DNA of 47,533 nucleotides. Source: CAYOXD01 sp964407825 (lineage in GTDB: Bacteria; Desulfobacterota; Desulfobacteria; Desulfobacterales; JAFDDL01). The notes beneath the pieces are model-generated. The model saw only the letters and a program-made list of their open reading frames with translations, made no database searches and had not been told where the DNA came from. Below are positions 1 through 8,341 of this stretch, piece after piece (position 1 is the first letter of the stretch; the number at the start of each line of letters is the position of its first letter). The stretch covers positions 1 through 47,533 of the forward strand of contig CAYOXD010000012.1 in the NCBI GenBank assembly GCA_964407825.1, given 5' to 3'. Made by a program: the position numbers and the translations under genes.

Positions 1-323
1 CCTTTCTCCAGCATACCAGCTTCCGCGAATCGAAGCGCTGCCACTACTGCTACCATGACCGGCTGAAAACAACGGCCCTTCTGGCCAGACGCGGCCGCTT
101 CGACGCCTTCACCACGACCCTTCTCTACAGCAAATTCCAGCAGCACGAACTGATCCGCGAAATGGGAGAGGCCGCCGGCCAGGCCGCCGGAGTCCGGTTC
201 CTCTACCACGACTTTCGGGAAGGCTGGAAGGAGGGGGTAGCGCTTTCGAAGGAGCTCGGCCTGTACCGCCAACCCTACTGCGGTTGCATTTACAGCGAGA
301 AGGAACGCTACTTCCGGGATTGA
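1..323 (+). CDS. queH: Epoxyqueuosine reductase QueH, C-terminal part (5' end outside window)
   Basis: The reading frame is open from base 3 to the TGA at 321-323 and gives about 106 residues of a protein that begins before the window. It contains RCHYCYHDRL near the visible start and YCGCIYSEKERY near the end. These are the cysteine motifs of the QueH (DUF208) family. QueH is the non-B12 enzyme that reduces epoxyqueuosine to queuosine, the last step of the tRNA wobble-base modification, using a bound metal/iron-sulfur centre. The family assignment rests on these motifs and the conserved TTLLYSKFQQHE segment. The N-terminal CC motif cannot be seen because it lies upstream. The next gene starts 8 nt downstream, so the two are probably co-transcribed. 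Confidence 0.85.
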   Translation, partial: FLQHTSFRESKRCHYCYHDRLKTTALLARRGRFDAFTTTLLYSKFQQHELIREMGEAAGQAAGVRFLYHDFREGWKEGVALSKELGLYRQPYCGCIYSEKERYFRD

Positions 324-331
324 GTGAGGGG

Positions 332-2209
332 ATGTTCGGGAATTTCATTCAGTACATTGTCGTTCTCCTGATATACGCCACCTATCAGCCGGTGGCCAAC
401 ACCAATTTCAGCCCGGTCGAATCGGTCTTTCTGTTCATCTGCATGGGGCTGCTCTTTTCGGCACAGACGTGGATAGCCTTTCTCAGGCTGGAAAAACGGA
501 TCCATCGGGAGCCGCTGTCCGGCCTGGATCATCGCTTCCATTCCCTGGTTCTGCGGCAATCCATCCTCGCCATCGGCCTTTTTGCCATCGACATTTACGG
601 ATTGAACCTGACGAGTTTTCTCTCCACCCTTGCTCTCTTCTCCCTCATTCCAACCCTGCAGGCGCTCTTCTGTCTCGGCATCTTCATCGGCTACCTGTCG
701 ATCATCTGGTCCTGCGCCCACGGCGCCTACCAGCGGATATACCCCACGCAGCTGTCCCGCGCCGCTTATGTCACGGGCAACATCTCCCTGGGCGTCCCCG
801 TGCTGCTGCCCTGGCTGACACTCTACCTTGTGGTAAACCTGCTGGCCCTGCTGCCCTTCAAGTCCACCCGCTGGATCCTCTCCTCCACGCCCGGCCAGAT
901 CGGCTTTTTTCTTTTCTTCCTCGTCGGGATCGCCCTGGTGGGCCCCAGCCTGATCCGCAAATTCTGGCGCTGCACGCCCGTCGGCAACCATCCCTACCGG
1001 CAACGGATCGAGGCCCTCTGTGCCCGGACCCGCGTGGACTACCGGGACATCCTCTTCTGGCCCATCTTCGGCGGCCGGATGATCACCGCCGGCGTCATGG
1101 GGCTGGTGGCCCACTTCCGTTATATCCTGGTCACCCGGGCCCTGCTTCACTACCTGGCCCCCGACGAGCTGGATGCCGTCATGGCCCATGAAATCGGCCA
1201 TGTGAAAAGGCATCACCTGCTCTTCTATCTTGTTTTTTTCGCTGGCTTCATGCTCCTGGCCCTTGCCCTGCAGAATGTATTCGTCTATTTCGTGCTCTAC
1301 GCCCGGCCGGTTTACGCGTTTCTGGCAAGCCTCGGCCTTTCGCCCGTAACGATCCAGTCCGCCTTTGACGCGCTGGTCTTCATCCTCCTCTTTATCCTCT
1401 ATTTCCGCTATGTTTTCGGATTTTTCATGCGTAACTTCGAGCGTCAGGCCGATGCGTTCGTGTACACCCAATTCGACAGTGCCGCCCCCCTCATCTCGAC
1501 TTTTGAGAAGATAGCCCTTGCCAGCGGCCAGCCCAAGGACAAGCCCAACTGGCACCATTTCGGCATCGGACAGCGCATCGGTTTTCTGGAGAGCTGCGAG
1601 GCGGACCGGTCCCATATCGCCCGACATGATCGCAAGCTAATAATCAGCATGGCCGCCTATCTTACGGGGATGGCGCTCTTTGCCGTCATCGGATACCAGC
1701 TGACCTACGGACAGGACGGGCAGGCATTCTTCCGCCATCAACTGATCCGTCACTTTGAGCAGGAGCTGGCAGATTCCCCCGCCAACCCGCTGGTCCTGAC
1801 CTACCTCGGGGATCTCTACTATGATGAGGGCGATCTAACCAAAACCGCCAGGGCATATGAACAGGCCCTGGCCATCGATATGAGAAACCCTTACGTTCTG
1901 AACAACCTGGCATGGATCTATGCCACGGGCAAGAACGCCGCCCTGAGGCATCCCCGGCGGGCCCTGCTCCTGGCCCGGAAGGCAGTCCGGCTGGACCCCT
2001 CGGCCCGCGTACTGGATACCCTGGCGGAATGCTACTACGCCACCGGAGACGTGGCCTCGGCCGTGGAAACGGAAACCAGGGCCCTGGCCGCTGCAACGGA
2101 AAACCAGGGGTACTATCGGCATCAGTTGGCTCGTTTCAAGGCCGATGAGGGCCGCCCCCGCCGGTCACGCAGGAATCCTCCCCCGCCGCCCCGCTCCCCC
2201 CTGCGATGA
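332..2209 (+). CDS. Membrane M48-family zinc metalloprotease with C-terminal TPRs
   Basis: A 625-residue protein is read from the ATG at 332. That start is preferred over an in-frame ATG at 284 because GAGGGG lies just before it and the upstream queH ends at 323. The N-terminal half has several hydrophobic segments, so it is a polytopic inner-membrane protein. AHEIGHVKRHH at about residues 285-295 is the HExxH zinc site, and FERQADAF at about 369-376 supplies the third (Glu) ligand of M48/HtpX/Ste24-like peptidases. Another membrane segment lies near 445. Residues about 480-600 form TPR-like helices (LGDLYYDEGDLTKTARAYEQ). The fold suggests a membrane quality-control protease with a soluble protein-binding tail. 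Its substrate is unknown. It converges on the next gene, with 48 bp between the stop codons. Confidence 0.85.
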   Translation: MFGNFIQYIVVLLIYATYQPVANTNFSPVESVFLFICMGLLFSAQTWIAFLRLEKRIHREPLSGLDHRFHSLVLRQSILAIGLFAIDIYGLNLTSFLSTLALFSLIPTLQALFCLGIFIGYLSIIWSCAHGAYQRIYPTQLSRAAYVTGNISLGVPVLLPWLTLYLVVNLLALLPFKSTRWILSSTPGQIGFFLFFLVGIALVGPSLIRKFWRCTPVGNHPYRQRIEALCARTRVDYRDILFWPIFGGRMITAGVMGLVAHFRYILVTRALLHYLAPDELDAVMAHEIGHVKRHHLLFYLVFFAGFMLLALALQNVFVYFVLYARPVYAFLASLGLSPVTIQSAFDALVFILLFILYFRYVFGFFMRNFERQADAFVYTQFDSAAPLISTFEKIALASGQPKDKPNWHHFGIGQRIGFLESCEADRSHIARHDRKLIISMAAYLTGMALFAVIGYQLTYGQDGQAFFRHQLIRHFEQELADSPANPLVLTYLGDLYYDEGDLTKTARAYEQALAIDMRNPYVLNNLAWIYATGKNAALRHPRRALLLARKAVRLDPSARVLDTLAECYYATGDVASAVETETRALAAATENQGYYRHQLARFKADEGRPRRSRRNPPPPPRSPLR

Positions 2210-2257
2210 AAAAAACCAACATCCTGCAGCAGAACAGGACGGCACCCATTTCGCGGC

Positions 2258-3400
2258 TCACCCGGAGCCCACAATTTTCATATCCACGCTGTAATCTCCC
2301 TGGCGAGGCCCCTGGTCGATAAGCGCCACCGCCTTCACCATGCCGGTGGCCGAACTGGTTGAGATGGGGGATTTGAGCTGCAGGTTCTCAATCCGGGCGC
2401 CCTTTTTCATCATCACCACCACATCCTTATGGACGCTGGCAATGAGGATATTGATGGCATCGTTTGTCTGCAGATTCACGGGGATGTCCACCACCTGGCC
2501 CTTTCTGGGGCCAAGGGACACCGGTATACCGATGGAACTGACATAATCGATATATTCGTCAGTGCTCTCCTCGCCAGGGAGCTTGCCCCGCTCCCTCAGT
2601 CTGGGTCTGGGCATAAACGAATCGACAAGCGCATCGTAGGGCATCGCCTTCTCGGTGGCGGGGGCATTCGTGTTGGAAGCCCCGACCTTCGGAACCTCAT
2701 CGAGCACATCCTCGTAGGAATCCTCGTAAGGATCGTAGGCCCGGGGAGGCGGCTCTGTTTCGGAGCCCTTGGGGCCCGGACTGCCCCCGCCGGAGGAAGA
2801 AGATGCGCCAAGGGACGCTCCTTCGGGGAGGAGGGGCGGAGCCGAAGTCTGCATGCCATAGGTCTTGCTCAAGAAGACCTGCAGGCTGTCCAGTTCCTCA
2901 CTGGTAAATTGAGTGTCCGGGGCAGCCCATTTCTGGAATTGTACGGTGGGGTCATGGGCATTCCGGATGGCCATATGGCAACGAAGGATATGCTTGGCCA
3001 CCTCCAGGCGGCGCTCCGGCTCGTCCAGCAGCAGTTCGAATTCCTGGATCGCACGATCGAAAATCCCGAACTTGGCCAGGGCCATGGCCCCTTCGATGGC
3101 GGCGGAGATGGGATCCCCCTGTTCTGCTGGAAACGAGAAGAGCTTCTTGATCAGCTCCTTGTCCGTCCCGGAGATTTCAGGGGCGACTGTTCTTTTCTCG
3201 ACCCGGTAAACGACCTTTTCGAGGGAACCGACTTTTTTTTGGACCCCTTCCAGCAGCTCGTCCCGGTTCTGAAAATCAGGAGTGTCGTTGATGAGTAAAA
3301 TCGCAGATTCGTACTTTTTCCGGGCCTCGCTCAGGAGGCCCTGGGTCTGATAGATCTCCGCCTCCTTCAGAAGGGTCTTGAGCGCTTTGGCCGCATCCAT
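2258..3400 (-). CDS. Unrecognised TPR-like protein coupled to PilB-type ATPase
   Basis: This 380-residue soluble protein has no signal peptide or membrane segment. Residues 1-70 look like a TPR/coiled hairpin (LSEARKKYESAILLI), and residues 95-180 are a second helical region. Residues 190-285 are a low-complexity, Ser/Gly/Pro- and acid-rich linker. Residues 286-380 form a compact beta-rich domain (VSLGPRKGQVVDIPVNLQT) whose family I do not recognise; it lacks the RxxxR and D/NxSxxG motifs of PilZ. The ATG lies 4 nt after the stop codon of the MshEN/CNB ATPase gene, so the two are almost certainly co-translated. The protein is plausibly a partner or regulator of that ATPase, but this rests on context only. 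Confidence 0.75.
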   Translation of the reverse strand: MDAAKALKTLLKEAEIYQTQGLLSEARKKYESAILLINDTPDFQNRDELLEGVQKKVGSLEKVVYRVEKRTVAPEISGTDKELIKKLFSFPAEQGDPISAAIEGAMALAKFGIFDRAIQEFELLLDEPERRLEVAKHILRCHMAIRNAHDPTVQFQKWAAPDTQFTSEELDSLQVFLSKTYGMQTSAPPLLPEGASLGASSSSGGGSPGPKGSETEPPPRAYDPYEDSYEDVLDEVPKVGASNTNAPATEKAMPYDALVDSFMPRPRLRERGKLPGEESTDEYIDYVSSIGIPVSLGPRKGQVVDIPVNLQTNDAINILIASVHKDVVVMMKKGARIENLQLKSPISTSSATGMVKAVALIDQGPRQGDYSVDMKIVGSG

Positions 3401-3404
3401 GAAC

Positions 3405-5648
3405 CTAACCCCGTTGAAGCCGCTCGTTGATTAGATTGACGGTGATCTCATTGGCATTGTGCAATCGGGTAGCCAAAATCCCGAAAAGATGCCGCGCCAC
3501 CTCCGGATACTTTTCGATGACCTCGTGGAGCTTGTCGCCCGGGAATCGCTTGATGACCGACCGGCCTTTGGAAATGATGGATGCGGACCTGGGCTCATTG
3601 GTAATTACCGCCATCTCACCGAAGTATTCACCGGGTTCGACGATCTCGGCGATCTTTTTGCCGCCCTTGACCACCACGAGCGCACCCTGGACCAGCTTGA
3701 AAAAATCCCGGTCGTTATTGCCCTCCCGAATGATGACATCCCGGTCCTCATAGCTTTCCGTATCGGGGGTGAGAAGATAGGCCGGCATGGACTCCTTTGT
3801 AATAACGGTACGTTTCAGGACCTCCTCGAGGGAGATAACCCCCTGGCGTGCCTTCTCCAGTGCCGCCTCCCGAAGGGTGGCCATCCCCTCCTGCATGGCG
3901 GTCTTGCGCAACTGATCCTCGGGGACATTGGCGCCGATAGCCTTTCCCACCGCCTCGGTGACCTCCATCAGCTCGTAGAGCCCGATGCGGCCCTTGTACC
4001 CCGAACCCTTGCAGGCAGGGCATCCCTTGGGGGCATACAGTGTGAGCTCCGGGATTTCCTCCTCCGAAAACCCGGCCTCCTTAAGCTCATCCGGATCGAG
4101 ATCCCCCACCGGCGCCCTGCATTTCGGGCACAGCTTGCGGGCCAGCCGTTGGGAGAGCACCATGGTCACGGCCGATGCCAGCATATAGGTGGGTATACCG
4201 ATATCCACCAGTCTGGAGATGGTGGCGGGGCAGTCGTTGGTATGCAGCGTACTGAAGACCAGGTGGCCCGTGAGGGCGGCCTTGATGGCGATCTCGGCGG
4301 TTTCATGATCCCGAATCTCGCCGACCATGATAATATCCGGGTCCTGCCGCAAAAAGGCCTTCAAGGCGGCGGCAAAGGTCATGCCCACATCGTCCCTGAC
4401 GTTGACCTGATTGATTCCCTTGAAGTTGAACTCGATGGGATCCTCTGCTGTCAGGATCTTGGTATCCTCGGTATTCAGACGGTTGAGGATGGAGTAAAGG
4501 GTGGTGGTCTTGCCGCTGCCCGTGGGCCCCGTGACGAGGAGCAACCCGTAAGGCCGGGAAATGCAGCGTTTCAAGGCCGCAAAGGTCTCCACTTCAAAGC
4601 CCATCTTGGTCAAGTCCACATTCAGCGCGCCCCGGTCCAATATTCGCAACACCGTGCTTTCGCCGAAGAGGGTGGGCAGGGTGGACACACGGAAGTCCAC
4701 CGCCTTTTTCTTGCCGATCTTCAGCTTGATGCGGCCGTCCTGGGGGATGCGTCGCTCTGCGATATTGAGCCCGGAGATGATCTTGATGCGCGAAGTCAGG
4801 GCATTCTTGATGGAGACGGGGAAGTTCTTGGATTTATAGAGGCTTCCGTCCAGGCGGTATCGAACCTGAAGCGAATTCTCGAAGGGTTCGATATGGATGT
4901 CGCTCACACTCTCGTTGATGGCGGTGAACAAAATGCCGTTGACCAACCTGATGATGGGGCCGTCGGACGCGGAATACTGATCCGCGACATCATCGGCATC
5001 CACCGGCGCCGCCAGTTCGATGTCCTCCAGTGCGGCGGACACCAGCGAGCCGAAGTCATCGACCTCGGAAACCTGCTCCTCCTCTTCGACTTCGCCGATT
5101 TGGTAAACCAGAAAGGCCTCATACTCTTCATCGCTGATGTGATAGTGTTTGCGATAGGCGCCAGAAATATCCCGCTCCGTTGAGACACTGACCTCGATAT
5201 CCTTTTTGGTCTCCTTCTGAAGCGTCTCCACAGCACCCGTATCCGTGGGTTCGGCCATGGCGATGGACAGGCTGTCCCCCTCGAGCTGGATAGGGAATGC
5301 CATGAACTTCTTGGCTGTCTGATAGGGGAGGAGTTTGAGAGCCTGGGGGTCCGGTGTGATCTTTGATAGGTTGATGGCGGGATAGTTGTAGGTCCGGCTC
5401 AATACATTGACGATGGTCTCCTCTTCAATGTACCCCATACGCAGCAGGATATTGCCCAATCGGCCATCGTGCTTTTTCTGATAGTTGAGGGCCTCTTCGA
5501 GCTGAAAGCTGGTGATGTGCCCCTCCTTGGACAGGAGTTCGCCGATCTTCACCTTCCCGGCCCCTGACTGGTCCCGAATGGTGGCCTTCAAACTCGATTT
5601 CTTACTGCTCATCGGCCCCTGGCGCTGCGCGGTCGCCGGTTTCACCAT
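3405..5648 (-). CDS. PilB/GspE-type ATPase with MshEN domain and C-terminal cyclic-nucleotide-binding domain
   Basis: This is a 747-residue secretion/pilus assembly ATPase. Residues 34-91 hold two MshEN-type repeats (KIGELLSKEGHITSFQLEEA, then RLGNILLRMGYI), a pattern that binds cyclic di-GMP in family members. The ATPase core follows: Walker A GPTGSGKT at 374-381, the Asp box around 398-406 (LTAEDPIEF), Walker B DPDIIMVGE at 437-445, the His box (STLHTND), and a zinc site of Cys 507, 510, 543 and 546. Residues about 620-740 add a CNB domain whose phosphate-binding cassette FGEMAVITNEPRSASI (676-691) keeps the Gly-Glu and the Arg needed for cyclic-nucleotide contact. An AGGTGAGG ribosome site precedes the ATG by about 10 nt, and a small hairpin lies just upstream. 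No pilin, PilC or secretin gene is in the window. Confidence 0.92.
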   Translation of the reverse strand: MVKPATAQRQGPMSSKKSSLKATIRDQSGAGKVKIGELLSKEGHITSFQLEEALNYQKKHDGRLGNILLRMGYIEEETIVNVLSRTYNYPAINLSKITPDPQALKLLPYQTAKKFMAFPIQLEGDSLSIAMAEPTDTGAVETLQKETKKDIEVSVSTERDISGAYRKHYHISDEEYEAFLVYQIGEVEEEEQVSEVDDFGSLVSAALEDIELAAPVDADDVADQYSASDGPIIRLVNGILFTAINESVSDIHIEPFENSLQVRYRLDGSLYKSKNFPVSIKNALTSRIKIISGLNIAERRIPQDGRIKLKIGKKKAVDFRVSTLPTLFGESTVLRILDRGALNVDLTKMGFEVETFAALKRCISRPYGLLLVTGPTGSGKTTTLYSILNRLNTEDTKILTAEDPIEFNFKGINQVNVRDDVGMTFAAALKAFLRQDPDIIMVGEIRDHETAEIAIKAALTGHLVFSTLHTNDCPATISRLVDIGIPTYMLASAVTMVLSQRLARKLCPKCRAPVGDLDPDELKEAGFSEEEIPELTLYAPKGCPACKGSGYKGRIGLYELMEVTEAVGKAIGANVPEDQLRKTAMQEGMATLREAALEKARQGVISLEEVLKRTVITKESMPAYLLTPDTESYEDRDVIIREGNNDRDFFKLVQGALVVVKGGKKIAEIVEPGEYFGEMAVITNEPRSASIISKGRSVIKRFPGDKLHEVIEKYPEVARHLFGILATRLHNANEITVNLINERLQRG

Positions 5649-5669
5649 AACTGTGATGCCTCACCTCTG

Positions 5670-5686
5670 CCTTGCCCGTGGCAAGG
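5670..5686 (-). other. Hairpin in the leader of the MshEN/CNB ATPase gene
   Basis: CCTTGCC and GGCAAGG form a perfect 7-bp stem with a 3-nt loop. It ends a few bases upstream of the ribosome-binding site of the gene that starts at 5648. No T-run follows, so it is not a terminator. It could influence translation or mRNA stability, but this is a guess. Confidence 0.4.
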
Positions 5687-5763
5687 AGCAAAATAGTTGT
5701 TTATATACGAAGATATCATAATCCAATGTCTGCCAAATGAAAACCCCTCTTTATCCCCTCGGC

Positions 5764-8070
5764 CTATTTGATGCAAACCCGACGGACCTGGGCCATATCG
5801 CATAGGCCGGCAAGCACCTTTTCGATGCCGTCCTGGCGGAGGGTCGTCATGCCATCCGCCACGGCTTGGGCGCGCAGGGCCTCCACCGGCGCACGGGTCT
5901 GAATCAACTGTTTAACCGCATCGGTCCCCATGAGCAGTTCGTGAAGGGCCAGCCGGCCCGAATACCCGCTGTGCTGGCAACTTTCACACCCCATGGACCT
6001 ATAGAGCACCATTTCGCGGGAAAAAGCAATGCTTAGATTGCGGTGAAACGCCGTCTCGCCGTATTCCCGGACCAAGCCGTCGAATTCCTCCCTGTCGGGA
6101 TGATAGGGCTGCTTGCACCGGTCGCAGAGCTTCGGCAGAAGTCGCTGGGCCAGAATGCAAATGACGGCATCGGAAAAATTGAAAGGGTCCATTCCCATAT
6201 CCAAAAGCCGCACCACACTCTCCGGTGCGCTGTTGGTGTGTAGGGTCGAAAACACCAAATGCCCCGTCAGGGACGCCTCGATACCAATATGAGCTGTTTC
6301 AGGATCCCGCATTTCCCCCACCATGATCACATCCGGATCGGCCCGTAAAAAGGCCCGCATGGCGGAGGCAAAGTCAAAGGCGATCTTCGGCTGCACCTGA
6401 ACCTGCCGAAGCCCCTTCTGGGTCAGCTCCACCGGATCTTCAGCGGTCCATATTTTTTTGGTCACATCGTTGATCCGGTCAAGAGCCGCGTGAAGGGTGG
6501 TGGTTTTCCCGGAACCCGTGGGACCGCACACAAAAATGATGCCGTACGGGCGGGTAACGGCCTGGATGAAACGCTGCAGATTCTTCTCGGAGAAATACAT
6601 CTCTTCCAAGGCCGGCGGATTCTCGTTCGAGAGAATCCGGATCACCACATCCTCCAGGGCACCCTGGGTCGGAATCGTGGCCACCCGCAACTCCACAGCC
6701 TCCTTCCCTGGACGGCGGAACTGGATCTTGCCGTCCTGGGGTCGGCGCTTTTCAGCGATATCGATGGCGGCCATCACCTTGATCCGGGAGATGAAGGCAT
6801 TGGTATAGCTTGCCGGAATTCGGCGATAGAGGAGGCAGAGCCCATCCACCCGGAAGCGGATGTGTGTCTCCTGCCCCCCGGGATAGGGTTCGATGTGAAT
6901 ATCCGAGGCCCTCCGTTCCAAACCATCTAGGATCACCTTATTGACCAGCTGCACCACCGCGCTGTCCCGCTCGCTATAAGCCGTCTCCTGAACATCGGTT
7001 TCCGTGGGTTCCGCCACAAGCTGTAAGAGAATATCGTCAATGGGGCCAGGTTCCTTTAAATGATCTGCGAAGGCATCGATCATTTTCATGATGTCCTGGC
7101 CGAGGGCAACGCAAAACCGCAGGTTTCGGCCGGGGAAAACGGCTCGCACCTCATCCGTGCGGTGAAGGTTGCCTGGATCGGCCATGGCAACCACGATACA
7201 GCCGCTTTCATTGCGCAGCGGCACCCAGGCGTTGGCTCTGAGAAAAGCCAGTTTCAGCCCCAGCATCAATGCTCTGGGCTTTTCCATATCCGGCCGAAAC
7301 TCCACGAAGGGGACGCGGAAATACCGACTCAATGATCGCCCCAGGTCTTTCTTTTCAATGTTAAAATGCGTCATCAGCACCGTCTCGAGAGGCATCCTTT
7401 CCCGCCGGGCCAGCGCCACGGCCCGCTCCAATTCAGCCTCGGTGATCAGCAGCGTCTCCACAAGATGCTGATACCGGTGGGGCCTGGAGCTCCCGATCCG
7501 TTTTTGGTTATAGAGGGCGATGCCGAAGGTCTCGGCCAGTTGCTCGATGCCACGTTCATCCCGCTGGGTGAAGGGGGCTCCACTCTGCCGGTTGATGAGC
7601 TGGAGGGCGCCCAGCAGATACTTTCTGAACGTAATGGGATGGGCCAGCACCTGACGTGTGGTAAAGCCGCTCTGGGCATCCCATCGGGGATCGAACCGGA
7701 GCTGGGGATGGATCCGGCTCAGCTCAGAACGGTCGCGCACATCACCGATATTGAGGCACCGGCACTTGAAAGCCGCGTGCCCCGCGATGCTGCTGGTGGA
7801 AACCGGTAAGCGGATCTCTCTGATCTCCCGGCCGGACTTGAACCGCGACACGAGCTGATCGGTGATCCCATCGATGGAATAGACGGTCAGCCGCTCGGCC
7901 TCGAACAAAGAGGTGATCTGACCTTCGAGCTCCACAAAAATTTCGTTCAGATCCCGTGCCGCGTGGATCCGGTTACAGATGGATTGAAGTCTCCGGCGGT
8001 ACTCGACTTCATCCATCAATTCCCGGGCATCGGTGGATTTCCATGGGACAGCGTCTTGGGGAGCGTCCAT
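5764..8070 (-). CDS. PilB/GspE-type ATPase with N-terminal GAF domain
   Basis: This 768-residue protein starts with a GAF domain at about residues 25-190 (ERLTVYSIDG; LGALQLINRQ). The region at 195-335 resembles the GspE/PilB N-terminal domain, but without intact RLGxxL repeats. The ATPase core is complete: Walker A GPTGSGKT 516-523, Asp box WTAEDPVEL, Walker B DPDVIMVGE 578-586, His box STLHTNS, and four zinc cysteines at 649, 652, 695 and 698 (CDRC, CESC). Such ATPases are cytoplasmic hexamers that drive type IV pilus or type II secretion machinery. Fusion to GAF suggests control by a small ligand or redox signal. It lies 115 bp upstream of the second ATPase gene on the same strand, so the two may act as a pair. 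The cognate machine is not encoded here. Confidence 0.9.
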   Translation of the reverse strand: MDAPQDAVPWKSTDARELMDEVEYRRRLQSICNRIHAARDLNEIFVELEGQITSLFEAERLTVYSIDGITDQLVSRFKSGREIREIRLPVSTSSIAGHAAFKCRCLNIGDVRDRSELSRIHPQLRFDPRWDAQSGFTTRQVLAHPITFRKYLLGALQLINRQSGAPFTQRDERGIEQLAETFGIALYNQKRIGSSRPHRYQHLVETLLITEAELERAVALARRERMPLETVLMTHFNIEKKDLGRSLSRYFRVPFVEFRPDMEKPRALMLGLKLAFLRANAWVPLRNESGCIVVAMADPGNLHRTDEVRAVFPGRNLRFCVALGQDIMKMIDAFADHLKEPGPIDDILLQLVAEPTETDVQETAYSERDSAVVQLVNKVILDGLERRASDIHIEPYPGGQETHIRFRVDGLCLLYRRIPASYTNAFISRIKVMAAIDIAEKRRPQDGKIQFRRPGKEAVELRVATIPTQGALEDVVIRILSNENPPALEEMYFSEKNLQRFIQAVTRPYGIIFVCGPTGSGKTTTLHAALDRINDVTKKIWTAEDPVELTQKGLRQVQVQPKIAFDFASAMRAFLRADPDVIMVGEMRDPETAHIGIEASLTGHLVFSTLHTNSAPESVVRLLDMGMDPFNFSDAVICILAQRLLPKLCDRCKQPYHPDREEFDGLVREYGETAFHRNLSIAFSREMVLYRSMGCESCQHSGYSGRLALHELLMGTDAVKQLIQTRAPVEALRAQAVADGMTTLRQDGIEKVLAGLCDMAQVRRVCIK

Positions 8071-8093
8071 TTTCAGCCCCTGTCATGGAGAGC

Positions 8094-8324
8094 CTATTTT
8101 GTCATAATATCCCGATAATTCTTTACTATTTTTTTGATTCCCCCGCCGATCAGCAGCGCCCCCAACAGATAGAAGCAGAAACGCAGAAAGATCGGCATCG
8201 TGTCCATGTCCTTCAGCTGGGCGATTTTTGCCATTTCCTGGGGCACATGGAAAATGACCGCCACGCCCATCACCACCAGCACGACTCCCCAACCGATATG
8301 CAAATATGCCTTATTCTCATCCAT
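8094..8324 (-). CDS. Small two-helix membrane protein
   Basis: This 76-residue protein has two hydrophobic segments, at about residues 10-28 (GWGVVLVVMGVAVIF) and 46-63 (FCFYLLGALLIGGGIKKI). A short polar loop separates them, and the C-terminus is basic. I do not recognise a family. It starts at an ATG 17 nt after the enoyl-CoA hydratase stop and ends 23 nt before the GAF-ATPase start, so it is embedded in the operon. It resembles the many small inner-membrane proteins of unknown function. The evidence that it is a real gene is its tight placement and clean two-helix pattern. Confidence 0.6.
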   Translation of the reverse strand: MDENKAYLHIGWGVVLVVMGVAVIFHVPQEMAKIAQLKDMDTMPIFLRFCFYLLGALLIGGGIKKIVKNYRDIMTK

Positions 8325-8341
8325 GAATGGCCCCCCGTATT

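Noticed and set aside
308..1627. Long 439-codon open frame antisense to the M48 peptidase
   Set aside because: It is Gly/Glu/Asp/Gln-rich with no domain pattern and mirrors the codon bias of a real GC-rich gene on the other strand.
3459..5183. 574-codon open frame antisense to the MshEN/CNB ATPase
   Set aside because: Composition is typical of an antisense shadow, there is no ribosome site, and the opposite strand encodes a well-supported ATPase.
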